A DNA stretch of 64,000 nucleotides, from positions 620,001 through 684,000 of the forward strand of contig NW_017962919.1 in the NCBI RefSeq assembly GCF_001661345.1, given 5' to 3'. Below the pieces are notes generated by a model. That model saw only the letters and a program-made list of their open reading frames with translations. It ran no database searches and was not told the origin of the DNA. Every line of letters starts with the position of its first letter. The first letter of the stretch is position 1. Below are positions 1 through 10,150 of the stretch, one piece after another. A program made the position numbers and the translations under genes. Origin of the DNA: Ascoidea rubescens DSM 1968. Lineage: Eukaryota > Ascomycota > Saccharomycetes > Ascoideales > Ascoideaceae.

Positions 1-3000
1 AACGTGTGATTTTCAATAACGCCATTTTCAAGCTTCTCTATCTCATCTTTACTATCAATAATAATATTTTTTGTTTGTTCTTTATTATTTTTTTCATCGA
101 ACTTAGGCTCTACATTCAATCGCTCTTTCTCAAGCTTAATTGTCTTAATAATAGTTTCAAGATCTTTTACCTTGGTTTCTAATTCGTCTTTTTCAGTTTC
201 GCACGTCGACAACTGAGATTTCAATCGTTGAACTTGTTTTTCAAGTAACTTTGTTTTAAAATTAAACTGCTGGGTGGCGGCAGCTTTACCATCTTCAAAT
301 GACTTTTTAATTTTTTGCTGGTTTGCAGTTTGTAATTGAATAGCATTATTCAATTTGTCCTTTTCGTGAGCAGAATTTTGTTCTTCGATTAATCTTTCAT
401 GCTGCAAAAGTTGCTGACTAAGTTTATCTTGAGTTTCCTTTTCAAGCTTAGAAAATGATAATTTAAATTCATTTTCAATCTCTTCTCTGACTTTTGGTTC
501 AAATTCCTTTTTAAACTTTTGAACTTTAACATTTGTCATCCGTTCTAATTTTTCTTCAGAAGGAGCTCTAATACTCTTTTCAAATGCTTTTCGGGCTGCA
601 GATATTTCTTTCTTAATTCTTTCAATAATTTTAGGTTCACATTCCACCTCCCATTCTTTTTTAAGACTCTCAAGTTTATCTGCAGAAATATTGGCAGACC
701 CAGCTACATTGTGGATTTTTTGCTTTTCAAGATATTCAGATATTTTTTTTACATCGCTTTGTAATGAATTGATCTCTTTTAAAAATTCCTCTTTTGGAAT
801 TTTTGAAAAAAAGTCATTGGAAAGTTTCTCAATAAGTTGCTTGATTAATTCAGCTAACTGGCTATTGTTATTTTCTTGGAGATTTTTAGGAATTTCAAGT
901 GATTTTTTTTGAAGTTCTAAAGAGTTTATCTGTTCATCTTTAGATTGTAGTACGCCGGTTAAACTGTTTATTTGATCAGTTTTTAAAGAAATAACACTGT
1001 TTGATTGAGTGTATAAATCTTTGTATTTTTTCTCCCAAGAAGATATTTTTTCTTCAAGTTCTTGAACTTTTGTATTATTATTAATTTTTGTTTGATTTTG
1101 TAAATGGACATTAGTTGAATTGTTATGACTGTCAATTGTTTTCGTTAATTTAGTTTGAATATCTAATATTTCTTGTTTAGATAACTCAATTTCTTGTTTT
1201 TTCGATTCAACTTCAAACTTCAAATTATCATTAGTTCTTTGTAAACCTTCAATTTTTTCATTTAATTTTTTTAATTCATTATTCAATTGTCTGATTTTGG
1301 TTTCAAATTCTTTTTGTTCTTTTTGTAAACTTTGATTTTTCTCTTTCAATAAACCAATTTCCATTAATGATTTATTGTGGTCTAACTCTAATTGAGCATC
1401 ATTTTGATTATTATTATAAGCTTTTTTCAATTTATCCTCATATAATTCTAGTCGAGAATTTAGTGAATCAATTATTTTGTTAGCAGAGCCTAGTTCTTTG
1501 GAAATTGTTGATAATTCATTTTCTTTTTCTTCTTTTTCTATCTTCAAGTATGTAATTATTTCATCTTTATCATCAAAAGCATTAAGATCATCATCAATAA
1601 AATCTGGATCTTTAATTGGTTGGTTACTAGAGTCAAACTTTGAACTTATTGGATTATTTTTGAAATTTTTGGAATATAAATTATTTTCATTATTTTTATT
1701 ATTATTTTGAATAAAATCTTCAAGTTCCAAGAAGTTCTCATCAAAATCATTCATTGATTTATTTGATTCTTTTATTTCATTTATATCAATTTCATTATTG
1801 ATTTCAAAATGTTCTAAAATTTGAGTTTGTTGTTCAACTAAATATTTTATCTTTGAGATTATTTTATCTGAGTTATCAAATAAGAGATTATTTTTATTAT
1901 TCATAGAATTTTCAAGATTAGATACTTCTGAATTTAATAATTGAACAAATTGGGCTACATGATTGAAGCAATTTTTCAAATTGACTAAATCATTTGAGTA
2001 TTTCAATTTTTGAGAATTTAAATCGATGATTTCTTTGTTTTTAATTCCAAGCAAGTCATTATTTCCAAGTAATTTTTCATATAATTGATTAATTTTTGAG
2101 TTTTGATTATTATTTGAAGATAGTAATTGATTATTCTTTTCTTGAAATAGGTGAATTTCATCTTGAAGAGTTTTGTTTGATTCTTGCAAATTGTTTACTA
2201 ATTGGTTTAATTCATTAACTTTTGAGAAATTTTGAATTTTTATTTCGTCTAGATTTTTCTGTAAATCTGAATTTTGAGTTTCTAAAGATGATACAGTATG
2301 TTGTAAAAATTTATATTCATCTGAATTTTCAATTTGCTTTTTAGATAATAAGAAGTTATTATTTGAAATTATTAATTTCTGTTTTTCAAGTTCATCTTTT
2401 AAAGAGTCATTTTCATTTTGCAAACTATTGATAGCAGTATTAGCTTCAGTAATTGTTGAATCTTGAAATAAAGTTAAATTTTTTCTAGTTTTATTATTAA
2501 TTTCTAATTCTAAAGATAGATCTCTTGCTACTCTAATTAATTGAGAGTTTAATAGCTGAAGAGTTGGGATATTTTCAAAGATGACTAACTTTTGAGAGAT
2601 TACTTCATCATAATCATTTTGAAAAAAGTTGTTATTGTTATTATTATTATTATTATTATCATTATTTAAAGAAGAAATATTGGGATTTTCATTCAAGTTA
2701 TTTAAATAATCAAATTGGTGATTATTTATAGCTAATTGTATTTTGTTTAAGAAATTATGTGATAGGTTGTTTTTTTCAAGAATTCGATTAAGATATTGGG
2801 TATCTGAATCATTTAGTGGGTCGATATTGTCGTTGTTTTTGATTGATAATTGGATTAAAAAAAACTGGACTTGTTTTGATAGATCTAGGTTTTGTTTTAA
2901 AAGAGAGAGTTTTTCTCTCAGAGTATCATTTATGGATACTTTTAAGGAAGCGATTTTTGATAGTAGGTTATCAATTTTTGATTTATTTGTCACTATTTCG

Positions 3001-4139
3001 TTATCCATTTCAAAGAGCTGAGTTTTTAGTAATTTATTTTGAGTGTTTGTTGATTTGATTATAGGAAAGTTTTGATCTAAAGTTTTGGCAAAAATGTCTA
3101 GTTGATCTTGTAGATTTTTTTTGAGGTTTGATTCTTTCATTAATTTTTTTTCCAAGATTTGGATTTGGATTGATTGATTTTGGTTATGATTTGGATTAGT
3201 GATTAAAGTGGAGGTATCTTGAATTGAGTTGGGGATGTTTTTGTTGAAAGATTCGATAGTTTTGGATAATTGTTCAATTTTTGCATCTTTTGAAGATATG
3301 GTAGCATTTAAAGAATTGGTTAAGTTTTTGGATAATAGAACTTGATGTTGAACATTTGATACGTATAAATCATGATTAAAAGTGATTGATTTGAGATTTA
3401 GATCGCTTATGGATAACTGTTTTTTTAGATTTATATTTTGTTGGGTTAGGTTTGAGATTTTGTCATTTAAATCTAGGATTTCTTCATTTAATTGATTTAG
3501 GTTATTGTTTAGGGAAATGAATTGAGAAGATTTGATTTTTTTAAAGTTTAATAGACTGGCGATTTCAGTGTTTAAGCTTTTGATGGTGTTATTGTTGTCG
3601 TTGCTTTGATTTTTGTAGTTTTGTTCAATTAACCTCAGGTTGAATTTTAGATCCAAGTTTTGTTTAGAGAGAATTGAGTAGTTTTTCTTAAAGTTTTTTA
3701 AAAGCAGATTGGAATGGATTAGTTTGTTTGATAAGGAAGAGGAGTGTTTCTCTAGCAGTAGGATTTTTTTCTGGTAATCAAAGTGGTTGTTTAGGAGATT
3801 GCTCAATTTGAATTTAAAAGTTTTTGACAAGCTATTTAAAGAGGATGTATCAGCATTTGAAAGATTCAAGAAGTTTGAAATTGAGTTCAAGTCAATTTGA
3901 TTTTCATCTACAGTATCTGAGATATCATCAGTGTTATCGTTATCGTTATCGTTATCATTATCATTATCGTTATCGTTATTGTTGTAATGATTATTATTAT
4001 TATTATTAGTGTTCTCGGTAATGATATCAGTATTTTGGTGCATGCTATTGATGTTATTGGTATTATTAATATTATTAATATTAGTGATTAAATTAGAAGC
4101 ATTATTATTGAGAGTGAGTTGGTCATTTGAAGAAAACAT
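1..4139 (-). CDS. MLP1: Mlp1/TPR-like nuclear-basket coiled-coil protein, 3' end outside window
   Basis: The frame is open from the ATG at 4139 down to the window edge, giving at least 1379 codons. After an Asn/Asp-rich N-terminus of about 70 residues, with an Asp-Asn repeat from GTTATC units at 3928-3985, the protein is almost entirely heptad-rich coiled coil. Two blocks match the Mlp1/Mlp2/TPR family as I know it. Residues about 513-546 hold VISQKLVIFENIPTLQLLN followed by QLIRVARDLSLELE, the conserved TPR segment. Residues about 1160-1205 hold KKEWEVECEPKIIERIKK and the ARKAFEKSIRAPSEEK segment. TPR proteins form the nuclear-pore basket filaments and act in mRNA quality control and silencing. 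Family members are about 1700-2000 residues, so a few hundred C-terminal residues probably lie outside. It is divergent from EFG1 across 3.9 kb. The choice between MLP1 and MLP2 is not resolved; most yeasts outside the genome-duplication clade have one gene. Confidence 0.8.
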   Translation of the reverse strand, partial: MFSSNDQLTLNNNASNLITNINNINNTNNINSMHQNTDIITENTNNNNNNHYNNNDNDNDNDNDNDNDNTDDISDTVDENQIDLNSISNFLNLSNADTSSLNSLSKTFKFKLSNLLNNHFDYQKKILLLEKHSSSLSNKLIHSNLLLKNFKKNYSILSKQNLDLKFNLRLIEQNYKNQSNDNNNTIKSLNTEIASLLNFKKIKSSQFISLNNNLNQLNEEILDLNDKISNLTQQNINLKKQLSISDLNLKSITFNHDLYVSNVQHQVLLSKNLTNSLNATISSKDAKIEQLSKTIESFNKNIPNSIQDTSTLITNPNHNQNQSIQIQILEKKLMKESNLKKNLQDQLDIFAKTLDQNFPIIKSTNTQNKLLKTQLFEMDNEIVTNKSKIDNLLSKIASLKVSINDTLREKLSLLKQNLDLSKQVQFFLIQLSIKNNDNIDPLNDSDTQYLNRILEKNNLSHNFLNKIQLAINNHQFDYLNNLNENPNISSLNNDNNNNNNNNNNFFQNDYDEVISQKLVIFENIPTLQLLNSQLIRVARDLSLELEINNKTRKNLTLFQDSTITEANTAINSLQNENDSLKDELEKQKLIISNNNFLLSKKQIENSDEYKFLQHTVSSLETQNSDLQKNLDEIKIQNFSKVNELNQLVNNLQESNKTLQDEIHLFQEKNNQLLSSNNNQNSKINQLYEKLLGNNDLLGIKNKEIIDLNSQKLKYSNDLVNLKNCFNHVAQFVQLLNSEVSNLENSMNNKNNLLFDNSDKIISKIKYLVEQQTQILEHFEINNEIDINEIKESNKSMNDFDENFLELEDFIQNNNKNNENNLYSKNFKNNPISSKFDSSNQPIKDPDFIDDDLNAFDDKDEIITYLKIEKEEKENELSTISKELGSANKIIDSLNSRLELYEDKLKKAYNNNQNDAQLELDHNKSLMEIGLLKEKNQSLQKEQKEFETKIRQLNNELKKLNEKIEGLQRTNDNLKFEVESKKQEIELSKQEILDIQTKLTKTIDSHNNSTNVHLQNQTKINNNTKVQELEEKISSWEKKYKDLYTQSNSVISLKTDQINSLTGVLQSKDEQINSLELQKKSLEIPKNLQENNNSQLAELIKQLIEKLSNDFFSKIPKEEFLKEINSLQSDVKKISEYLEKQKIHNVAGSANISADKLESLKKEWEVECEPKIIERIKKEISAARKAFEKSIRAPSEEKLERMTNVKVQKFKKEFEPKVREEIENEFKLSFSKLEKETQDKLSQQLLQHERLIEEQNSAHEKDKLNNAIQLQTANQQKIKKSFEDGKAAATQQFNFKTKLLEKQVQRLKSQLSTCETEKDELETKVKDLETIIKTIKLEKERLNVEPKFDEKNNKEQTKNIIIDSKDEIEKLENGVIENHT

Positions 4140-4348
4140 CATTGAAATAGACAATGAACCAACCAATTGACAAAAGTCGAGCAAAATCAAGCAAAATAAA
4201 ACAAAATTAAACCAACAGTTAGTTATGAATAGCGATTAATGAAGAAAATGTTCCTAATCACTTTCTGGAAACTTACCTAAGAAAAAAGATATCAATATAT
4301 TAAGCATTGAAAAGAAAAATGAAAGGAGAAACAAAAAATAAATGATAA

Positions 4349-4422
4349 GTCACGTGCAAAGATCTATGCAATTTCATGTTACGTAATGATTACACAATCA
4401 GTCACGCTATAAAACATGTGAC
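4349..4422. promoter_or_regulatory. Paired Cbf1-type sites around a TTACGTAA site and a TATA box
   Basis: GTCACGTG at 4349-4356 is an exact RTCACRTG (Cbf1/CDEI) match. A second, inverted match CATGTGAC lies at 4415-4422. Between them are TTACGTAA (4379-4386, a bZIP/Yap-type palindrome) and TATAAAA (4408-4414). They start 210 bp upstream of the MLP1 ATG, on the MLP1 side of the EFG1/MLP1 divergent space. The words are seen directly; binding is inferred. Confidence 0.4.
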
Positions 4423-4439
4423 TGAGACATATGACGAGT

Positions 4440-4960
4440 TTCATCCCGATTGAGCGGGGCTAGCGTGCATGTGAAGGGCGGTGAGTCGTGTGCAGCGTGC
4501 GCGCGGGTCGATCCCAGGGCAGTCCAGGTAGGGCAGGGGAGAGACGGAGGAAGGAGCAGGAACAAAGCCCCGTGTGAGTACCCACACTACCAGAAATACT
4601 GCTTGTGTAGGGGTGGAGCATGTTGAGACAGCTAGCACAGAGAGGCGCAGCAGGGACAGTCCGGACGCCGCGCGGCACAGGAGGATGCTGAGCGCGGGCA
4701 GCGCACGCGGGCCCGCTGGGAGTGCGCCGCTACACCGTCAGCGCCGCCGGGCGCGGAGAGCCGCGTGGGCCTACGGAAACGAGGCCGCGCGCGCTGGCTG
4801 ACGGAGCGGATGGGAGCAAACACAAAATGTGCGCAGAGAGGAGCAGGTGATCTGGCGGATATTATTTAGGCAGGAATATTATGAGTGAGCTGGCGGATAT
4901 TCCGCCCCCGGTGGAGGTGGGAGGGCCAACGTGGGAGTGCAGAGTGCGTACTATTCAATA
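4440..4960. promoter_or_regulatory. GC-rich island 1, between MLP1 and EFG1
   Basis: About 0.5 kb of distinctly GC-rich DNA sits inside AT-rich intergenic sequence. It contains several CGCGC words, GGCGGA at 4854 and 4892, TCCGCC at 4901, and an exact 11-bp direct repeat TGGCGGATATT (4853-4863 and 4891-4901). Short overlapping open frames on both strands look like by-products of high GC, with no recognisable protein. A promoter-type role is inferred from position and motifs. Confidence 0.45.
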
Positions 4961-5399
4961 TAGCAAGCACATACAGTCACACAGCACCACCACAGCACAA
5001 CCACAGATACAATAAAGACATTGCTGCCTCGACATGAGGATGGGTGTTGAAGGATATAGTCGAAGGATAGAGGCATAGATGCAGACATATCTATCGAGGT
5101 GGTTGGTGGCTTTCCATCTTGTGGTAACAATGATGAAACTATTCAGCGAATCAAGACACCACTGTCGATAATCCTCAAACTCGAATGATCCATAAACGAT
5201 CTATTAATACTATATTCGTGATCCATTCATGCTTTTTTATTTCCCATCTGATCCTATCTTGATTCGACCTTACTGATAGATAAGTGCTTGTAAATTCATA
5301 ACTATGACTATTAATACTTGCTGCTAAATAAATCAATCATTTTTTTGATGTTATTGGATTGGTAAATGTTGTAAAACTTGTTTTAAAACATGTTGAAAC

Positions 5400-5437
5400 A
5401 ACTTGCTACTAAACTTATTGAAGTTTAGCAGCAAGTT
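5400..5437. repeat. 17-bp inverted repeat with 4-nt loop
   Basis: Arms AACTTGCTACTAAACTT (5400-5416) and AAGTTTAGCAGCAAGTT (5421-5437) pair over 17 positions with one mismatch and enclose ATTG. A further partial copy, ACTTGCTGCTAAA, lies about 85 bp upstream near 5319. No gene overlaps it. Function unknown. Confidence 0.7.
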
Positions 5438-5483
5438 TTGATTCAATCGAAATAGTAACAGTGATAGTAATAGTGATAGTAAT

Positions 5484-5525
5484 AATCATAATCATAATCA
5501 TAATCATAATCATAATCATAATAAT
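5484..5525. repeat. AATCAT hexanucleotide tandem repeat
   Basis: About seven copies of a 6-bp AATCAT unit run into an AATAAT tract in the MLP1-EFG1 space. A simple microsatellite. Confidence 0.7.
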
Positions 5526-6224
5526 AATTATTATTATTTAACAATAATCGATAACTTTTAATCTAAAATTTCATTTCATTTCATTTATTTCGGTTTTAAA
5601 TCGAATTTAGCGTTCTATTAATGACAATTTTGTAAATGGAGAGGATTTGTGGATTTAGAATTTATGAATCATTTAATGGAAACATAAAGGGATAAGTAAT
5701 CGTAGTTAATTATAATTAGTTATGATTAATTATTATGATTAATTATGATTACTTGTAATTAATTATTTGATATAAAATGATTCAAGCGATTTTAAACTAC
5801 CAATTTCAATTAATCATGATTTCCCATGATTATGATTATTGAATTAGCAATATTTTCTATCGACAATCTTAAATATAACTTTAAATGTGTTATTAAATCA
5901 TTCGAATTTCAAAAATTGTCTCATTAAATTAAAATTTTAGCAGATAAAATCTAATTTACCTTATTCAAATTATTGATTTTATTCAATTTGTTCTCCTTAT
6001 TTAGCAAAAGTTCTATTTTTTTGATAAACAAGCAAAAAAGCAGATTCTGTGACAATTTGCACAAATCCAATGGTTTTTTCATTTTGAAACAAACCAGTCT
6101 TCAGCAAAGGTTATTTTGCATGACGTAGATAAAAAAGTGTTTTTTTTCTTCTACTTTTTTTGCTTCTTCTTTTTCCTTTGCTTCTTCTTCCTCTTTTTCC
6201 TCTTCCTCTTCTCCTTCTCCTTAT

Positions 6225-6340
6225 CTCAACACTCAACCCCCCGTGTGTTTGCGCCGGCCCGCTTTGGCACACGCGTTCCGCTGTCCTCCGCACATCGGAC
6301 ACGGATGAGGCCCGCGGAGAGCTCACCCGCCTTTGCAGAA
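6225..6340. promoter_or_regulatory. Small GC-rich island 2 upstream of EFG1
   Basis: A short GC-rich block follows a CT-rich run at 6140-6220. It carries CCCGTGTGTTTGC at 6240-6252, a word found again at 31340-31352 in another island. There is no protein signature. It lies just before the ATG-free EFG1 leader region. Confidence 0.4.
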
Positions 6341-6737
6341 ACGGGACACGCAGCTTTTGGATTAAGTTCAGAGTTGATGTACACACAAACCTTATTCAAA
6401 CCCTAATTGGTGTTCTGCTTGTTTGTTGAAGCTTAAACATCTTTAGCTTGGCGCTTTTTATTTCATTCTACCAAAAACCAAAAAAAACCATTTTCAGAAA
6501 ACTTAAATCTGTAAAAGTTTATTTGAAACCTTAATGCAAACCTTATTCAGATGAGTTTTTTTTCATTTTTCCCAAAAATTTAAAGAAAAACACCAAAAAA
6601 CAAAAAACAACACCAAAAAACGTTAAAGAAAACAACACCAAAATCCTTTTTTTTTTCTTTAATCGAGTAATGTAATGGAATTAACCAATGAATAGCGAAT
6701 GAATAGCCAATTAATAGTCAATTAATGGCCGATTAAT

Positions 6738-8074
6738 GGCCAATTATTATCGTAATTATCACCATCTGTTGTAATTACTCTTTCTATTTAAATATATCTA
6801 TTTTAAATTTGAGAAAACTGTCTTCTTTTCGTTCTTTTTTCATCCATTTTTATCCATTTTGATCGTTTTAAATCCATTTTCACATAATTCTGTTATTAAA
6901 TTTTATTAAATTTTATTAAATTTTATTAAATTTTATTAAATTTTGTAGCGAATTTTAAATACAAATTTTATTTTATTATTTTATTATTCTACCATTTGAT
7001 TACTTGAATCTTTTCCTGAAAATTTTGCAAAAAACTAAAACTAAAATCTTAATCATTTTATATCAATTATTTAATTATTTATTTAATTATTTACTTACTT
7101 ACTTACTTACTTAATTATTTACCTATTTAATTATTTTCCTTTTCGTTTCAATTTAGAAACTTTCCTGATAGAATTCTTTTTTTTAATATAAAAAGACTCA
7201 CTCATCTTCTTTTATCTCTTCTCTCTCTGGTATCTTTTACACTTTATCATCATTTCTTTACTCTGCCATCTCGTTCAGTCCCTCTGCTTTATTAACTCTG
7301 ATCATCCAAAAGTTAACTTCTTCCTCCCTTCTAAAGCAAATCATCCCAGATTAATCCTAAGATCTTCCTCCATCTCTTTCACCTACTCTATTCTACCCAC
7401 TCAATTCTGCTTTCTCGCAATATCCAGCTCAATTTGTTTTATTTGTTTGAAATCTAAACTTTTGTGACTAACCTAGTTTTCCAGCGACACTCTCAAAATT
7501 GAACTACTACATTACATTAGTTGAAAGCATTCTCACTTTCTCACCTTCTCACCTCCTCGTCTTCTCACTTTCTCACTCTACTTCGTACTCTACTCTCTCC
7601 TGGAACGTCATCAAGTTTCATCTCAATCTTAAGGCTAATTCCAATTGTTTCTTCTACCCAGAAAGCAACAGAGAACCACCCAACAACCACCTCTCTGCAA
7701 TCCCAACGACTGTTCCAGCAGCTGCTTCCTCTGAACTCCTCCAACTTGCTTATTTCACTGCTCTAGAGAACCAATTTCTCCTTCTCTTTTCCTCATAGAA
7801 AAGAATCCGTATAAAAGATCCTCATATTCCCCGTCTTTTCACTTTCTCTTTTTTCTCTTCTCTTCTCTTCTCATCCTTCTCATCCTTCTCGTCCTTCTCG
7901 TCCTCCTTCTTCTCGTCCTCCTTCTTCTCGTCCTCCTTCTCCCTCATCTTCTCTGGCCCCTGCGTCGTTATCTCGTCTCCTCTTCTGCTGCTGCACTCTC
8001 GCCTTCGCTGGCCCCTTTACCACTCCCTCTCACGTCCTCTCGTCGCTTTGCCTCCGGTAGCTCCAAGTACCATC
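6738..8074 (+). promoter_or_regulatory. EFG1 upstream/leader region without any ATG, with two TATA boxes
   Basis: No ATG occurs in any frame from 6738 to the EFG1 start at 8075 (1337 nt), although the base composition would predict roughly ten or more. Two consensus TATA boxes lie inside: TATAAAAAG at 7187-7195 and TATAAAAG at 7810-7817. From about 7200 on, the plus strand is strongly CT-rich, including a 15-bp repeat TCGTCCTCCTTCTTC at about 7898-7942. I read this as a long AUG-free 5' UTR with an inner promoter possible. Candida albicans EFG1 is known to have a leader above 1 kb that affects translation; the parallel is inference. Confidence 0.6.
6894..6944. repeat. 10-bp tandem repeat, unit ATTAAATTTT
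   Basis: Five near-perfect head-to-tail copies of an AT-only 10-bp unit lie upstream of the EFG1 TATA boxes. Confidence 0.7.
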
Positions 8075-9448
8075 ATGTCCTCCAATCCTACCTATGGTGT
8101 TTATGATTCCTCAAATCCCAACGCTTCCCAGTCAAATCTCACCACTGACCCCCAGCTTCAAAACCAACCTCAGTCCCAACATGCAACCACCTCTCTAAAG
8201 TCCCCAATTCCTGCAAACTTGCCCCTTTCCTCCATCAACCAGGTGGGCGTCGCCACCTCGCTGCTCTCAAACCTGAACACTACCAACCAGCAACAGTCAA
8301 ATGCCTACTACCCCTATGGCAGATACCCTAATTACTACGAGTACACAAACTATATGCCCTACCAACAAAACCAATCCCAATTGAACTCCTCCCAGTTGCA
8401 AAACTCCCTGCAGCTCACCCCCCAGCAACAGCAACAACAGCAACAGCTCTCCAACCAACAGCAACAACAACTCAACACCCAACAACAACAGTCCTACCAC
8501 GACCAGACGCATTCCTTGAAATCAGACAAACTCTCCTCTCCAAACTCCTCAATTGATTCCTCAAAGTCCCATTCCAAAAAATCCTCAAATCTAACCAGCA
8601 AAGCTCTCGTCACCCAAACTCCCCAACCTCACCAACTCACCTACTCAACCTACGGCAACCAACTAATTGCTCCAAGCTGGCAACTACCCTTTAGACCAAA
8701 CCCTCAACCCTTCATCCCCCAAAAACCAAGATTGACCACAACCTACTGGGAAGACGAAAACACAATCTGCTACCAAGTCGAATGTCGCAACGTTACTGTC
8801 TCCAGAAGAGGCGATAACGACTTTATCAATGGTACAAAACTACTCAACGTAACCGGAATGACTAGAGGCAGAAGAGATGGTATATTAAAAACTGAAAAAA
8901 CAAGATTTGTCATTAAAATCGGTGCAATGAACTTGAAAGGTGTCTGGATCCCCTATGACAGAGCCTTTGAATTGGCCAGGAACGAAGGTATAGCTGATTT
9001 ATTATACCCATTGTTTGTCACTGACATCAAGGGCTTCTACACCAAATCAAATGCTCATGTCGGTCAACAGCCTCCCCAATATTGGGCTGCTCCTCCTTTG
9101 CATGACCCTTTCCTTCAAGCTCAACAACCTTTACCCACCACTACCACCTCTTCCTCAGATTCTCAAGATCCTACCACCCAAAATCAACAAGGCCAGTCTC
9201 AAACTCCTCAATATCCTTCTTTTCAACAATTCTACCCAAACTATCCTCCTTACCAATACAATTACCCAAATACTGTTCAAAATCAATTCATGTACTACGG
9301 TAATACCAGTACAAATACAAACTCAAATACGAATACTGCCACCAATACTTACCAAGCACAATTAGCCTCCCAACAGCAACAACAACAACAACAGCAACAA
9401 CAACAACAACAGCAACAGCAACAGCAACAACAACAGAAAAAAAAATAA
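8075..9448 (+). CDS. EFG1: APSES transcription factor of the Efg1/Phd1/Sok2 (StuA) group
   Basis: A protein of 457 residues from the ATG at 8075. The open frame reaches 8048, but only through a TTG codon. The APSES DNA-binding domain spans residues about 218-321, with the family signatures CYQVECRNVTVSRR, FINGTKLLNVTGMTRGRRDG and LYPLFVTDIKGFY. Both flanks are disordered: Ser/Thr/Gln-rich with a poly-Gln stretch before the domain, and Pro/Tyr/Asn-rich with a pure Gln run (residues about 432-452) ending in three lysines before the stop. In yeasts these bHLH-like factors act downstream of cAMP/PKA in filamentous growth, colony type and white-opaque control. Orthologue choice among Efg1, Phd1 and Sok2 is by group only; non-duplicated yeasts usually have one or two members. 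The Gln run may vary in length between strains. Confidence 0.88.
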   Translation: MSSNPTYGVYDSSNPNASQSNLTTDPQLQNQPQSQHATTSLKSPIPANLPLSSINQVGVATSLLSNLNTTNQQQSNAYYPYGRYPNYYEYTNYMPYQQNQSQLNSSQLQNSLQLTPQQQQQQQQLSNQQQQQLNTQQQQSYHDQTHSLKSDKLSSPNSSIDSSKSHSKKSSNLTSKALVTQTPQPHQLTYSTYGNQLIAPSWQLPFRPNPQPFIPQKPRLTTTYWEDENTICYQVECRNVTVSRRGDNDFINGTKLLNVTGMTRGRRDGILKTEKTRFVIKIGAMNLKGVWIPYDRAFELARNEGIADLLYPLFVTDIKGFYTKSNAHVGQQPPQYWAAPPLHDPFLQAQQPLPTTTTSSSDSQDPTTQNQQGQSQTPQYPSFQQFYPNYPPYQYNYPNTVQNQFMYYGNTSTNTNSNTNTATNTYQAQLASQQQQQQQQQQQQQQQQQQQQQQKKK

Positions 9449-10150
9449 GTACAAAAAATTCAGTAATTTTAAATTAAGCTTAAATAAAATTATTTGTTAA
9501 TCATTTAAATCAAAAAAACCCAAAAAAAATAAAAATAAAAAAAAAATAAAAAAACCATTTAGTTTTATTTAATTTGCTTATCTTGGTCAAATTGTTTTTT
9601 TTTCTCTGTAATTTTTCAAAATTGTAATATATTCAATATATTAGTTTTTTAGTATTAGTATCTCTCTCTTCTCTCTCTCTCTTAATCTTATTTATTTTAA
9701 TCTGTTTTTGTTCTCTTTCTGTTTCTCTTTCATTTCTTAATATTTAGTTTTCTTTATTATAATTAAATAGTCTTTGTTTCCCTATTTTCCCTATGATCTA
9801 TGTTCCTCTATTTATCTACCTATCTACTTATTTATATATATACACTATTTCGTAACCTTTGAGAATCTGATGGGTGCTATAATATCTTTATTTATGTTCT
9901 TTATAACCTATTTAGTTTCGTTTTGTCTTATCTTTTACATTTTTCCCTATAAAATCTATATATCTACTTGACATGAACCACATCTTGGAATATCCCTCGA
10001 AAATAAAATAGAAAAGCACTCAATATATGTTTTCTCCATTGAATACTCTCGACTCTTCGTAGGGATAAAAGCAAAGTGAGAACACTCCCCAAAGAACATA
10101 TTCACACGATACTCCTACTGACGCTGCATTTCTTCATCTCATCCCTCTCC

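Noticed and set aside
4349-4440. Point-centromere candidate from the CDEI-like GTCACGTG
   Set aside because: No CDEIII-like TTCCGAA element follows at the proper distance; the site is better explained as a Cbf1 promoter site.
4574-4823. Short frames on both strands of island 1
   Set aside because: Arg/Ala/Pro-rich products of GC-rich DNA without homology that I can see.
8048-8074. Extended EFG1 start at 8048
   Set aside because: The upstream extension begins with TTG; the first ATG in the frame is 8075 and no ATG exists for 1.3 kb before it.
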